Notes: a model not told the origin generated them from the letters alone. A stretch of DNA of 64,000 nucleotides from an uncultured Eubacteriales bacterium (GCA_934501435.1 CAKSTW010000005.1:124001-188000); one strand, 5' to 3'; shown: positions 1-8,820, counted from the first letter of the stretch. Made by a program: numbers and translations.

Positions 1-249
1 TGCTGCTGCGAAAAGAAACTCGACGATGCGACTTATCTTTTCGCGACGGCTACCTGTCCGAACTGCAAGATCGCCTCGGCGACCCTTGACCGCGCGGGTT
101 TTGCCTATGAAAAGATAATGGCTGCCGACAGACCCGACCTTGTCGAAACTTTCGGTGTGAAACAGGCGCCTACGCTCGTCGTCGTCAAAGACGGAGATTT
201 TGAAAAAATAAGCGGCGTTTCGGACATCAAAAAATATCTGAACGTATAA
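1..249 (+). CDS. nrdD: C-terminal thioredoxin-like tail of anaerobic ribonucleoside-triphosphate reductase (partial)
   Basis: The open frame enters from the left edge and ends after 82 residues. It begins with a Cys triplet (CCCEKK) and continues as a small thioredoxin/glutaredoxin-like module: TYLFATATCPNCK carries a CPNC redox pair and QAPTLVVV is the usual cis-proline strand. I recognise this as the end of class III ribonucleotide reductases (NrdD2-like) of anaerobic Firmicutes, where a fused thioredoxin-like domain follows the glycyl-radical and zinc region. The glycyl-radical core lies outside the window, so the assignment rests on this tail and on the thioredoxin reductase gene that follows. 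A stand-alone thioredoxin-like protein is the alternative, but the Cys-rich start argues for a fused zinc-site end. Confidence 0.6.
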   Translation, partial: CCCEKKLDDATYLFATATCPNCKIASATLDRAGFAYEKIMAADRPDLVETFGVKQAPTLVVVKDGDFEKISGVSDIKKYLNV

Positions 250-254
250 AATAA

Positions 255-281
255 GCCGCCGAATCTTCGGCGGCTTTCTTT
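255..281 (+). terminator. Hairpin between nrdD tail and trxB
   Basis: A perfect 9-bp stem (GCCGCCGAA / TTCGGCGGC, 2-nt loop) is followed by a weak U-rich tail. It ends only a few bases before the trxB ribosome binding site, so it probably reduces rather than abolishes readthrough. Confidence 0.6.
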
Positions 282-295
282 GTTTGAGGAAAAAT

Positions 296-1192
296 ATGTA
301 CGATATAATCATAATCGGCGGAGGTCCGGCAGGGCTTACCGCGGCAATTTATGCCCTGCGAGCGGGCAAAAAAACGCTCGTTATAGAAAAAGGAACTTTC
401 GGCGGACAGATAACCTTTTCTCCGAAAGTCGAAAATATCCCCGGGTTTACGTCCGTCACGGGAAACGAATTCGCCGAAAAACTTGTCGATCAGGCGCTTT
501 TTCAGGGGGCTGATTTCGAAGCGTGCGAAGTCCTTTCGGTTTCGGACGGGAAAACAAAAACCGTAAAAACCGACGGCGGCGATTTCGAAGCGAAAGCCGT
601 TATTGTCGCAACGGGGGCGGCGCACCGCCTTCTGGGGCTTGAAAACGAAGAAAAGTTTATCGGTGAGGGGATTTCTTTCTGCGCGGTCTGCGACGGTGCT
701 TTTTACAAAGATAAGACCGTCGGAGTCGTCGGCGGCGGAAACTCCGCTTTGCAGGAAGCGATCCTGCTTTCGGGCGTTGCAAAAAAAGTAATTATCATTC
801 AGAATCTCCCGTATCTTACGGGTGAAAAAAAACTCTGCGAAGAAGTCGAAAAATCGGAAAATATCGAAATTCTTACCGAAACCACCGTCAAAAAACTTCT
901 CGGCGGAAAGGAACTTTCGGGCGTCGTGACAGAAAAAAACGGCGAAGAAAAAGAAATTGCGCTCGACGGACTTTTCGTGGCTATCGGTCTTGTCCCGCAG
1001 AACGCTCCGTTTGAAAGCGTTCTTTCTCTTGACGAGCGCGGATACGCCGATTCTTCCGATTGCAAAACAAAGACCGACGGCGTTTTTGTTGCGGGTGACT
1101 GCCGCACGAAAAAGATAAGGCAGGTCTCGACCGCGGCGTCGGACGGGGCAATAGCCGCCCTTGCCGCCTGCGATTATATCGACAGATTATGA
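296..1192 (+). CDS. trxB: Thioredoxin reductase-like FAD/NAD(P) oxidoreductase
   Basis: A 298-residue cytosolic flavoprotein expected to pass NADPH electrons to a CxxC partner, here plausibly the thioredoxin-like tail of the upstream reductase. Visible features are the FAD motif IGGGPAG (7-13), the redox pair CAVC (129-132), the NADPH motif GVVGGGNSA (143-151) and the C-terminal GDC segment near residue 266. Length and domain order fit low-molecular-weight TrxB. I chose the ATG at 296 because GAGGA lies 5 nt upstream; the TTG at 284 overlaps that ribosome binding site. The stop overlaps the next start (ATGA), so the genes are translationally coupled. Confidence 0.88.
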   Translation: MYDIIIIGGGPAGLTAAIYALRAGKKTLVIEKGTFGGQITFSPKVENIPGFTSVTGNEFAEKLVDQALFQGADFEACEVLSVSDGKTKTVKTDGGDFEAKAVIVATGAAHRLLGLENEEKFIGEGISFCAVCDGAFYKDKTVGVVGGGNSALQEAILLSGVAKKVIIIQNLPYLTGEKKLCEEVEKSENIEILTETTVKKLLGGKELSGVVTEKNGEEKEIALDGLFVAIGLVPQNAPFESVLSLDERGYADSSDCKTKTDGVFVAGDCRTKKIRQVSTAASDGAIAALAACDYIDRL

Positions 1193-1824
1193 AATACATT
1201 TTGTGGGACTGGAACGGAACGCTTTTCGACGATTTCGATATATGTCGGTATACGATAGACAAACTGCTTACGGATAACGGACTTCCGACGCTGTCCTCCG
1301 ACGAGGAATACCGCCGTAAATTCTGTTTTCCGATAACCCGTTTTTATAAAAATCTGGGGCTTGATTTTTCGAAAAAACCGTTCGAAAAACTTGCGGTCGA
1401 GTATATGGACATCTATATTCCGCTGAGCCGCGATAAAAAGGTCTGTAACCTTAATAAAAACGCCGTGAAAACGCTTTCCGCCTTTTCAAAAAAAGGATAT
1501 CGGCAGTATATAATTTCGGCGTCGAAAGCCGACGTTCTTAAAAGTCAGGTCGGGAGTTTCGGAATCGAAAAATTCTTTGCCGAAATTGCGGGAATAGGCG
1601 ATATCTACGCCGGCTCAAAAGCAGAAATTGCCATTGAGTGGGAAAAGAAAAACGGAGTTTCGCCGTCCGACATTGTTTTTATCGGCGATTCTCTTCATGA
1701 CTTCGAAATTTCCTCTCTTCTCGGATGCCGTTGTCTTTTATATACCGGCGGACATCAGAACATTCCCGAAAGCAAAGGCTACGAAAAAATAAATTCCCTC
1801 GCAAAGGCGGTTGATTTGATATGA
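1189..1824 (+). CDS. HAD-family phosphatase (phosphoglycolate phosphatase-like)
   Basis: A 211-residue HAD hydrolase. Motif I is DWNGTLFDD with the nucleophile Asp7; the usual second Asp is Asn9, a variant seen in some PGP-like subfamilies. Motif II is IISASK and motif IV is GDSLHDFE near residues 166-173, with the two acidic Mg ligands. A helical cap lies between motifs I and II. The substrate cannot be read from sequence; small phosphorylated metabolites are the norm for the family. It overlaps trxB upstream and the YbaK-like gene downstream by 4 nt each (ATGA), so the three form one operon. Confidence 0.82.
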   Translation: MKYILWDWNGTLFDDFDICRYTIDKLLTDNGLPTLSSDEEYRRKFCFPITRFYKNLGLDFSKKPFEKLAVEYMDIYIPLSRDKKVCNLNKNAVKTLSAFSKKGYRQYIISASKADVLKSQVGSFGIEKFFAEIAGIGDIYAGSKAEIAIEWEKKNGVSPSDIVFIGDSLHDFEISSLLGCRCLLYTGGHQNIPESKGYEKINSLAKAVDLI

Positions 1825-2372
1825 TAAGCGAACTTTTCAAAGGCAGACCCGAAGACGAAAGAGAAGACAGGGAAGAGCGCTGCTACGATTTTCTCGATGA
1901 ACTCGGGGTGGAATATTACCGCGTCGATCATCATCCGACCGACACAATGGAAGCGTGCGCCGCCGTCGGCAAAGTTCTCGGCACCGATATAAAGAAAAAT
2001 CTCTTTTTATGCAATACGCAGAAAACGAAATTTTATCTTCTGGTCATGCCCGGCGATAAAGTTTTTAAGACGAAATTTCTTTCAAAGCAGATAAATTCGG
2101 CAAGGCTTTCTTTCGCCTCCGCCGAGGATATGGTCAAATATCTCGACCTTTATCCCGGTTCCTGCTCTGTCCTCGGTCTTATAAACGATAAAGATAACGA
2201 CGTTACTCTTATAATCGACCGCGATATCTTAAAAAAGGACGTTATCAGCTGTCACCCCTGCAAATCGACTTCAAGTATTCGCTTTTCAATGAAGGATCTT
2301 TTAGAAAAAGTCCTCCCCGCGCTGCATCACGAACCGATTATCGTCGATCTGCCGAGAGAAATAACCGAATAA
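1821..2372 (+). CDS. YbaK/ProX-type aminoacyl-tRNA deacylase
   Basis: A 183-residue protein of the YbaK/aminoacyl-tRNA editing fold, the stand-alone relatives of the prolyl-tRNA synthetase INS domain that hydrolyse mischarged tRNA (typically Ala- or Cys-tRNAPro). Diagnostic stretches are YRVDHHPTDT near residue 33, KNLFLCNTQK with the conserved Lys-Asn, and the C-terminal ISCHPCKSTSSIRF typical of ProX proteins. The N-terminal 15 residues are unusually charged. It overlaps the HAD gene by 4 nt and closes the trxB operon before a strong terminator. ProX versus another YbaK subfamily cannot be settled by eye. Confidence 0.82.
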   Translation: MISELFKGRPEDEREDREERCYDFLDELGVEYYRVDHHPTDTMEACAAVGKVLGTDIKKNLFLCNTQKTKFYLLVMPGDKVFKTKFLSKQINSARLSFASAEDMVKYLDLYPGSCSVLGLINDKDNDVTLIIDRDILKKDVISCHPCKSTSSIRFSMKDLLEKVLPALHHEPIIVDLPREITE

Positions 2373-2375
2373 ACA

Positions 2376-2409
2376 AAGGACACGGAATTTCCGTGTCCTT
2401 AAATTTTAT
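2376..2409. terminator. Bidirectional terminator
   Basis: A perfect 12-bp stem (AAGGACACGGAA / TTCCGTGTCCTT) has A-rich and T-rich flanks. It sits between the convergent YbaK-like gene and the sensor kinase gene and can serve both. Confidence 0.85.
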
Positions 2410-4031
2410 ATCGGGAATTCGACGGTGATCGTCGTTCCTTTTCCGACTTCGCTTTCAAGCGTTATTTTCCCGTTATGGTATTGAATCGCGTGCTTGACTA
2501 TTGAAAGTCCGAGTCCCGTGCCGCCCGACGCTTTCGAGTGGCTTTTGTCTACTCTGTAAAAGCGTTCGAAAATTCTGTCTCTGTGTTCGGGCGGAATTCC
2601 TATTCCGGTATCCGCAACCCTTATCTTCGCGTTTCTGCCGTCGGAAGACACCGAAATATCGACTTTCCCGCCGTCGACGTTATATTTTATCGCGTTGTCG
2701 CAAAGATTATAAACGATTTCGTAAACGAGCCTCTTTACACCGTTTATTTCGGTGTGTTCTCCGTTGAGAATTACCGTTACGTTTTTTTCTTTTGCGGCGT
2801 TTTCAAGGGTTGTCTGCACTTCTTTCGCCGTTTCGAAGAGATCGACTTTTTCGGTCGGCATATCGTTTTGCTCGTCGAGCTGCGAAAGCCTGATTATGTC
2901 TTCGATAAGCGCAAGCAGCCGCGACGCCTCTTTTTGTATGTGTCCGACAAACCGCGGCATATCTTCGGGCTTTACCATTCCCGATTGGATAAGGTCGGCG
3001 CTTCCGATTATTCCCTGCAGCGGGGTCTTGAGTTCGTGGGAAACGTTTGCGGTGAATTCTCTGCGGTTTCTTTCGGCAAACGTCTGTTCGGTCGAGTCAA
3101 GCGCCAGAATAACAAAGCCCGCGACCGCGCCGTCGCTGTCTATTCTGCTTATGTCAAAGCGATAGTCTCTGCCGTTTATTTCTTTTGAAATTTCGCACTG
3201 TCCGTCTTTTTCGGCTTTTTTTACGGAAGAAAGGATTTTTTCCGAAAGATTGTTTCCGCTTTCGCCGAATATCTTTTCAGCCGCGGGATTTATACTGAGA
3301 ATTTCGCAGTTCTCGTCAAGAAGGATAAGTCCCTCTTTCATATTTTCGGTAGTCTGCGTGAATTCGTCGGTCTTCTGCCGTAATTTTTTTAATTGCTCCG
3401 AAACTTCCGAGTGAAGGTCGTCAAGCCTTATAAGCAGCGGCTTCAACTCTTCGTAGGTCTTGTTTTCGAGAGGCTTTTCGAGGTCAAGTTCGTTTATCGG
3501 CTTGACTATTTTCTTTGCAAGTTTGTTCGCAAGGAACGCCGAGACCGTAACCGCTATTATTATAACGACAAGTATCGGTTGGGGAATTCCGAGCATAAGG
3601 AGCGCGACCGTCGCGTAACTTGTCGAAACCCTCAAAACTCTGCCGTCCGAAAGTCTTTTTGCGCAGTAAAGCGTTTTTTCGGTCAGGGTTGAGGAATATC
3701 TCGTGCTTTCTCCCGTTCCGTTTTTTTCGGCTTCTATGACTTCCTCGCGGTCGGCGTGATTTTCAAGTTCCGAAGGCTCTTTATCCGTGTCGAAGGTGAC
3801 CGTTCCGTCCGCGTCGATAAGCGTTATGCGGTAGTTTTCCGGATTTATCTTTGTGAGAAATTCCGTTCCGCCCTCTTCGAACGCCGCCGCTGCGATCTGC
3901 GCCTCGTCGGCAAGCCTTTCTCTTTCGATGTTTCCGAAATAACCGTAAACAACGCCTGTTATTATAATTACCGAGGCGAAAAGCACCGCTACTGCGACGG
4001 CAAGGATCGCTCTAAATATTTTCCCTGTCAC
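2406..4031 (-). CDS. Sensor histidine kinase, PhoR/WalK-like
   Basis: A 541-residue membrane kinase. Order of parts: TM1 at about 7-30, an extracytoplasmic sensor loop of about 120 residues, TM2 at about 145-168, a short linker, a PAS-like domain at about 220-310, the H-box VSHELKTPLQG (phospho-His near 331), then a HATPase_c domain with N-box NLCDNAIKYN, G1 DTGIGIPPEH, F-box IFERFYRVD and G2 GTGLGLSIV. It starts with GTG one base after the stop of the regulator gene, so both are cotranscribed. The architecture resembles the phosphate-responsive PhoR group, but the signal is unproven and no phosphate genes lie nearby. Confidence 0.88.
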   Translation of the reverse strand: MTGKIFRAILAVAVAVLFASVIIITGVVYGYFGNIERERLADEAQIAAAAFEEGGTEFLTKINPENYRITLIDADGTVTFDTDKEPSELENHADREEVIEAEKNGTGESTRYSSTLTEKTLYCAKRLSDGRVLRVSTSYATVALLMLGIPQPILVVIIIAVTVSAFLANKLAKKIVKPINELDLEKPLENKTYEELKPLLIRLDDLHSEVSEQLKKLRQKTDEFTQTTENMKEGLILLDENCEILSINPAAEKIFGESGNNLSEKILSSVKKAEKDGQCEISKEINGRDYRFDISRIDSDGAVAGFVILALDSTEQTFAERNRREFTANVSHELKTPLQGIIGSADLIQSGMVKPEDMPRFVGHIQKEASRLLALIEDIIRLSQLDEQNDMPTEKVDLFETAKEVQTTLENAAKEKNVTVILNGEHTEINGVKRLVYEIVYNLCDNAIKYNVDGGKVDISVSSDGRNAKIRVADTGIGIPPEHRDRIFERFYRVDKSHSKASGGTGLGLSIVKHAIQYHNGKITLESEVGKGTTITVEFPI

Positions 4032-4032
4032 T

Positions 4033-4698
4033 TTACTGCTCCCAACGGTATCCTACGTTCCTTACCGTTTCTATCTTCTCTCCGTATTTTCCTATCTTCT
4101 GGCGGAGCGTCCGGATGTGCATGTCTACGGTTCTGGTCTCTCCGCAGAAATCCATACCCCATATCTCGTTGAAAAGCATGTCCCTCGTAAAGGCTTTTCC
4201 GGGATTCGACATGAAAAGTTTCAGTATCTCAAATTCCTTATATGTGAGGATTATTTTTTCTCCGTCGGCAAAAACGATGTGGGCGTCGTCGTCGAGTTTC
4301 AGCCCTCCGTTTTCAATGGTTTTTGCATTTTTCGGCTTGTATCTTCTCAGGACCGCTTTGACGCAGGAGACGAATTCCATTGCGCCGAAAGGCTTTGTAA
4401 GGTAATAATCGGCGCCGGAGTCAAGCCCCTTTATTTTATCGTATTCTTCGCCTTTTGCCGTCGCCATTATTACGGGGATATCCGCGTATTCGGGCGATCT
4501 TTTCAGTTCTTTAAGTATTTCCACCCCGTCTTTTCCCGGAAGCATTACGTCGAGAACTATAAGTTCGGGTTTTTCCGTTTTGAGTTTTTCGAGCATCGCT
4601 TGTCCGTCTTCAAAACCGCAGGCGGAAAATCCTGTCTGCCCCAAAGCATAGACTTCTATGTCGCGGGTGCTTGCGTCGTCTTCAACGCACCATATCAT
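4033..4698 (-). CDS. OmpR/PhoB-family response regulator
   Basis: A 221-residue regulator with an N-terminal receiver and a C-terminal winged helix. The acidic pocket is EDD (6-8), the phospho-acceptor is Asp50 in LIVLDVMLPG, the switch Thr lies in MATAKG and the Lys in LTKPFG. The DNA-binding half contains the typical LFNEIWG and RTVDMHIRTLRQKIG segments. It starts at ATG with GGGAGGG 6 nt upstream and is followed directly by its cognate kinase. The intergenic region toward the divergent tail-fibre-like gene carries an inverted repeat that could be an operator. Confidence 0.9.
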   Translation of the reverse strand: MIWCVEDDASTRDIEVYALGQTGFSACGFEDGQAMLEKLKTEKPELIVLDVMLPGKDGVEILKELKRSPEYADIPVIMATAKGEEYDKIKGLDSGADYYLTKPFGAMEFVSCVKAVLRRYKPKNAKTIENGGLKLDDDAHIVFADGEKIILTYKEFEILKLFMSNPGKAFTRDMLFNEIWGMDFCGETRTVDMHIRTLRQKIGKYGEKIETVRNVGYRWEQ

Positions 4699-4784
4699 AA
4701 TTATCCCTCCCTAAAAAAGACCAAACCGTCTTGAGACGAACGATTCGGGGGCTTATAATAGAAGCATAAACCGTCGGAAATATT

Positions 4785-4820
4785 TTAGCACAAATAAAGA
4801 TTCTTGTCAATTTGTGCTGA
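4785..4820. promoter_or_regulatory. Inverted repeat between divergent genes
   Basis: TTAGCACAAAT at 4785-4795 faces ATTTGTGCTGA at 4810-4820 (10 of 11 bases paired, 14-nt centre). It lies between the divergent regulator gene and the tail-fibre-like gene, and TATAAT follows at 4822-4827. It could be an operator for either gene or a stem; no T-run follows. Confidence 0.4.
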
Positions 4821-4856
4821 ATATAATGCGGAAAAAAATATAAGGAGGTTCATATT

Positions 4857-5405
4857 ATGAATCAGAACAGCGTAAACATCACTTCAACAGACAACCCCAC
4901 GGAATCCACACTGAATAAAGTTTCGGTGATAACCGGCAGTGAAAGTGCCGCCGACCGTGCGGAAAAGTACCCGAACGTCGGGGCGGTCGCAGATTATCTC
5001 GAAACAGGTCTTTCGGGGAAATTGGATAAGAGTTCCGTAAAGACGTCTTACAATCACGGCGACAGTATCGGCGACAATGAAGTTTTCAGCACAAGAGGCA
5101 CCGTAATGTATGTTACAAAACAGCGTTTCGAAACGACGGACTATAAAGTCACATCTATCGACGACGAATCGGATAACGAAGATTATCCGTCGGCAAAGGC
5201 TGTTTACGATTTCGTTTCGGAAAGGGAAAAGACTTCAAATAAAGTAACGGCTTTCAATCCGGACACGATCTACGGCAACGACAAATATCCGTCTTTCCCC
5301 GCTATGCAGGGATATATTGCATCTCTTCATTCCGCGGCGACCCTCGAAGTAAACTATGAAAACGGAACGACGGGAGTTTATCACCTCTGGACGGAGGTTC
5401 AGTAA
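4857..5405 (+). CDS. Tail-fibre-like repeat protein
   Basis: A 182-residue protein with no signal peptide. It contains three degenerate units of the kind found in phage tail fibres and virion appendage proteins, each ending in a YPS-AV-like helix start: EKYPNVGAVADYL, EDYPSAKAVYDFV and DKYPSFPAMQGYI. Between them are KVT or KVS strands followed by D/S-rich turns. The start is an ATG with AAGGAGG 8 nt upstream. The stop overlaps the start of the next gene (TAATG), so the two are coupled. I do not recognise a specific family beyond this repeat style, and no capsid, portal, terminase or other phage gene is nearby. Function is inferred only as a structural or adhesive fibre component. Confidence 0.55.
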   Translation: MNQNSVNITSTDNPTESTLNKVSVITGSESAADRAEKYPNVGAVADYLETGLSGKLDKSSVKTSYNHGDSIGDNEVFSTRGTVMYVTKQRFETTDYKVTSIDDESDNEDYPSAKAVYDFVSEREKTSNKVTAFNPDTIYGNDKYPSFPAMQGYIASLHSAATLEVNYENGTTGVYHLWTEVQ

Positions 5406-7426
5406 TGAGTATTCTTGAAAACGCCGGGAGTATCAGGTTCAACGGAAATTCCGTCAGATCAATGTATGTGGACGGTAAAAAGGTTTTCGAAAAGACCGAA
5501 AGTTCTCTGCCTTTACCGTCGGTCGTTCTGAATGTCGAAGATTTCAGAATGAAAAGCGAAACAGAGGAATACAGCGATACCGAAACTCTTCACCGTGCGG
5601 CTGAGGCTTTCAATCAGACGGGCGGAACGCTGATGTTTCCGCAGAACAGAGTCTATACCGTAGAGCCTGTATATGATGCCGCGTATACCGCTCTTGCGAC
5701 AAATGCTACAAGCCCGTACAGCCCCGACTGCGTTATGGAATTTTCCTGCGATAAAAGAGGCGTCGTGGATTTTAACGGTTCGACGATAAAATACGATCCG
5801 ACGGCTCCGAGCCGTATGAAATACAAAATGGTCAAGGTAAGCGACTGCGTTGATATCGAACTGAAAAACGGAAGTATTATCGGGGACAGGCTTACTCATG
5901 TCTTTTCCGAGCCTTTTACTTTGACGGCAACGGGAGACGGAAGTAAAACGGTGTTTTCCTTTGCCGAAACGATTCCCGAAGATAAGCCGTATTTCCCGAA
6001 ACCCGCGGTAACTGTTGACGGCGTTGACGGCAGTGATAATATCTTAAAATGGAGTCCTGTAAAGAGGGAACTTACATTCAAAACGGCTCCTGCAGAAAAT
6101 TCCGTGATAGAGTTTACCTTTACAGAGCCTTCCCATGAATTTGGATTCTGTCTCTTTTTATACAACACAAATCTTGCCGATACCGTAGAGCGTTTCGGGT
6201 CGGCGGCTGACGTCAATGCATACCTTGCGGCTCACGGACAACTTTCGGGCGACGGCAGTCTTGTTGTCGGCGATGTAATAAAAGTCCTCGACTGTTTCGG
6301 GGCTGACGGCATCGGATATTACAGGTATATTACATGGAAAGACGCAAACGGCAATTTGGGCGAGAGACTGGACAGATTTTGCTTTGATCCGAATACGGGC
6401 AATGCTGTCGGCGGCGGAAAGTATGTCGGTATTCCGCAAGGAAAAGACATTGCGGAAGCAGGAACTGTCAGACTGACCGACATGAATATCAGCCAGGCGA
6501 CGGGCGACGGTATTTACTGTATGAACGGTTCAAAATCAAATAAGAATAATCTGATTTTTTCGGGGCTGAACGTTCATCATATCCGCCGCAACGGTATAAC
6601 CGTCGGGTATTGCGATAATGTTTATATCAAAGATACCGTTATTACGCACGTCGGAGATTTCGACGGCGTCAAAGGAACGTCTCCGCGGTCGGGAATCGAT
6701 ATGGAGGCGGAATACGGAGACCGCAGTACAAATAAAGTAATAATGAGGAATATCACGACCGAAAATTGCGATAATTACGGGATAGTCAATGCAGGGACCC
6801 AGATCAACGCAAGACGTGAAAATATCGTCATATTCACCGATTGTTACTTTGAAAACCCCGCTTTGCAGAATGCGTATCTGACAAATTGCACACTGAAATA
6901 TATCGGAACAGCCGACCGTTCGGCTTATGTTTTTAAAAAATGTTTTGTGAACAAAACCACGTTTCTGCATAGGTTTGAGGGCTCGCTGTGGATACAGGGG
7001 TCCGTCATCATGAACTCTGTTCTTGAGGGGCTCGGAAGCGGTAATAACAGACTTTATACCAATAAGACCCGTATAGAGAACAGTACGATAAAGAACTATA
7101 AGAGCGAAAACGTCACAAGGCATTACTACGGAAACGCTTTCGGCGGCGTTGCAAACTATATCGGCAGTTCGGACGGGGAACGTATTGAAGTCGGAGGCGG
7201 CGTTTACAGAAATGTTCTTCTTCGGAACTGTAATCTGTACGTTCAGGATTCGGCACCGAGTACCCTTAATATCAAGGATAAGATGCTGAACAATCTCAGC
7301 GCTTCAAAGTGCGAAGACTGCAAAGCGTTGCTTTTCCAGGCGGCGGCCGACGCCAAAAATGATTTTGCCGCGATCCCGGGACTTTCCGTCGGAGTATTTT
7401 TCGGCGATACTGTAATCTGGCAATGA
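5405..7426 (+). CDS. Tailspike-like right-handed beta-helix protein
   Basis: A 673-residue protein with no signal peptide or membrane segment. The first 30 residues (IRFNGNSVRSMYVDGKKVF) resemble short N-terminal modules of phage appendage proteins. Residues about 45-100 match the start of pectate-lyase-3/tailspike beta-helices (DTETLHRAAEAFNQTGG then LMFPQNRVYTV). The middle, about 320-560, is rich in short Asn- and Gly-containing beta-helix coils such as NNLIFSGLNVHH and TDCYFENPALQNAY. Such proteins bind or cleave polysaccharide, but no catalytic residues can be assigned. It is coupled to the fibre-like gene upstream and followed by a strong terminator. It could be a prophage relic, a host-acquired adhesin or part of an extracellular injection system. 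Confidence 0.55.
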   Translation: MSILENAGSIRFNGNSVRSMYVDGKKVFEKTESSLPLPSVVLNVEDFRMKSETEEYSDTETLHRAAEAFNQTGGTLMFPQNRVYTVEPVYDAAYTALATNATSPYSPDCVMEFSCDKRGVVDFNGSTIKYDPTAPSRMKYKMVKVSDCVDIELKNGSIIGDRLTHVFSEPFTLTATGDGSKTVFSFAETIPEDKPYFPKPAVTVDGVDGSDNILKWSPVKRELTFKTAPAENSVIEFTFTEPSHEFGFCLFLYNTNLADTVERFGSAADVNAYLAAHGQLSGDGSLVVGDVIKVLDCFGADGIGYYRYITWKDANGNLGERLDRFCFDPNTGNAVGGGKYVGIPQGKDIAEAGTVRLTDMNISQATGDGIYCMNGSKSNKNNLIFSGLNVHHIRRNGITVGYCDNVYIKDTVITHVGDFDGVKGTSPRSGIDMEAEYGDRSTNKVIMRNITTENCDNYGIVNAGTQINARRENIVIFTDCYFENPALQNAYLTNCTLKYIGTADRSAYVFKKCFVNKTTFLHRFEGSLWIQGSVIMNSVLEGLGSGNNRLYTNKTRIENSTIKNYKSENVTRHYYGNAFGGVANYIGSSDGERIEVGGGVYRNVLLRNCNLYVQDSAPSTLNIKDKMLNNLSASKCEDCKALLFQAAADAKNDFAAIPGLSVGVFFGDTVIWQ

Positions 7427-7460
7427 AAAAAAAGAGGCATCTTAAGATGCCTCTTTTTTT
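7427..7460. terminator. Bidirectional palindromic terminator
   Basis: A perfectly palindromic stem (AAAAGAGGCATCTT / AAGATGCCTCTTTT) with A- and T-runs sits between the convergent tailspike-like and FAD oxidoreductase genes and overlaps the stop codon of the latter. Confidence 0.9.
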
Positions 7461-8820
7461 ATCCCAAAATCTGTCTCGCAACGTAAACGCCGCTTGCCGA
7501 CGCGTGCGAAAGGGAATGGGTGATTCCGCTTCCGTCGCCTATAACATAGAGTCCGTCGAGCCTTGTCATAAGGTTATTGTCGACTTCGACTTCCATATTA
7601 TAGAACTTGACTTCGACGCCGTAAAGCAGGGTGTCGTCGTTTGCCGTTCCCGGCGCGACTTTGTCGAGCGCATATATCATTTCGATAATTCCGTCGAGAA
7701 TTCTCTTCGGAAGTACGAGGCTGAGGTCGCCTGCCGCCGCGCTCAATGTCGGAACGGTAAACGATTCTTCAATTCTTTTCTGCGTGCTTCGCTGTCCGCG
7801 GACAAGGTCCCCGAACCTCTGAACGATAACCCCGCCGCCGAGCATATTGCTGAGTTTTGCGATACTTTCGCCGTAGCCGTTCGAATCTTTGAAAGGTTCG
7901 GAAAAGTGCTTCGAGACAAGCAGCGCGAAGTTTGTGTTGTCCGTTTGTTTTGCGGGATCTTCGTAGCTGTGACCGTTTACGGTGACTATGCCGTTCGTGT
8001 TTTCGTTTACGACCGCCCCTTTCGGGTTCATGCAGAAAGTACGGACAAGGTCTTCGTATCTTGACGTGCGGTATACGATCTTGCTTTCATAAAGTTCATC
8101 CGTAAGGTGCGAAAATATTTCGGCGGGAAGTTCGACGCGGACGCCTATGTCAACGCGGTTTGAGTTCGTGCTTATGTCAAGGTCGCGGCAGACCGTCTCC
8201 ATCCATTTGCTGCCGCTTCTGCCTGCCGAAATAACGCAGTCTTTGCCTTCGAAAGACGTATTCCCGCTGTATATCCTGAAACCGCAGTCGGTCTTTTCTA
8301 CCTTGTCTATTGCGCAGTCAAAATGGAATTCCGCATTGTCTTTGAGGTGCGCGTAAAGGTTTTCGAGAACAATTCGGTTTATATCCGTTCCGAGGTGTCT
8401 GACAGACGCGTCAAGAAGATGAAGTCCGTTTTCCATACAGGTCTTTTTTATGGTCGTGCCTGCCGTGGAATAAAGTTTAGTTCCCGCGCCGCCGAACGCG
8501 AGATTTATTTTGTCGACGTATTCCATAAGTTCAAGAGCCGGTTTTTTGCCGATATATTCGTAAAGCGTTCCCCCGAAATCATTGGTTATATTGTATTTCC
8601 CGTCGGAAAACGCTCCGGCGCCGCCGAAACCGCTCATTATCGAGCAGCTTTTGCAGTTGATACATGTTTTTATTTTATTTCCGTCTATCGGACACTTGCG
8701 TTTTGCAAGTTCGTGCCCCATTTCAAAAACCGCAATTTTGAGTTCGGGGTTCTTTTTTGTCAGTTCGTATGCGGTAAAAATTCCGCCGGGACCCGCTCCT
8801 ATTATAAGAACGTCGTACAT
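7459..8820 (-). CDS. FAD-dependent oxidoreductase (COG2509-like)
   Basis: A 453-residue flavoprotein. MYDVLIIGAGPGG gives the FAD dinucleotide motif at the very N-terminus. A Cys cluster follows (KRKCPIDG, TCINCKSCS) and then MSGFGGAGAFSDGKYN, which I recognise from the COG2509 group of uncharacterised FAD dehydrogenases. The C-terminal GLYVIGDGSG segment is the second FAD contact. The start at 8820 is chosen because AGGAAAG lies just upstream and the FAD motif begins there; an upstream ATG would add 18 low-complexity residues. Substrate is unknown. It lies downstream of tRNA-Gly on the same strand. Confidence 0.8.
   Translation of the reverse strand: MYDVLIIGAGPGGIFTAYELTKKNPELKIAVFEMGHELAKRKCPIDGNKIKTCINCKSCSIMSGFGGAGAFSDGKYNITNDFGGTLYEYIGKKPALELMEYVDKINLAFGGAGTKLYSTAGTTIKKTCMENGLHLLDASVRHLGTDINRIVLENLYAHLKDNAEFHFDCAIDKVEKTDCGFRIYSGNTSFEGKDCVISAGRSGSKWMETVCRDLDISTNSNRVDIGVRVELPAEIFSHLTDELYESKIVYRTSRYEDLVRTFCMNPKGAVVNENTNGIVTVNGHSYEDPAKQTDNTNFALLVSKHFSEPFKDSNGYGESIAKLSNMLGGGVIVQRFGDLVRGQRSTQKRIEESFTVPTLSAAAGDLSLVLPKRILDGIIEMIYALDKVAPGTANDDTLLYGVEVKFYNMEVEVDNNLMTRLDGLYVIGDGSGITHSLSHASASGVYVARQILG

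Noticed and set aside
4857..7426. Prophage
   Set aside because: Only fibre and spike-like genes are present; no integrase, terminase, portal, capsid or lysis gene is seen nearby.
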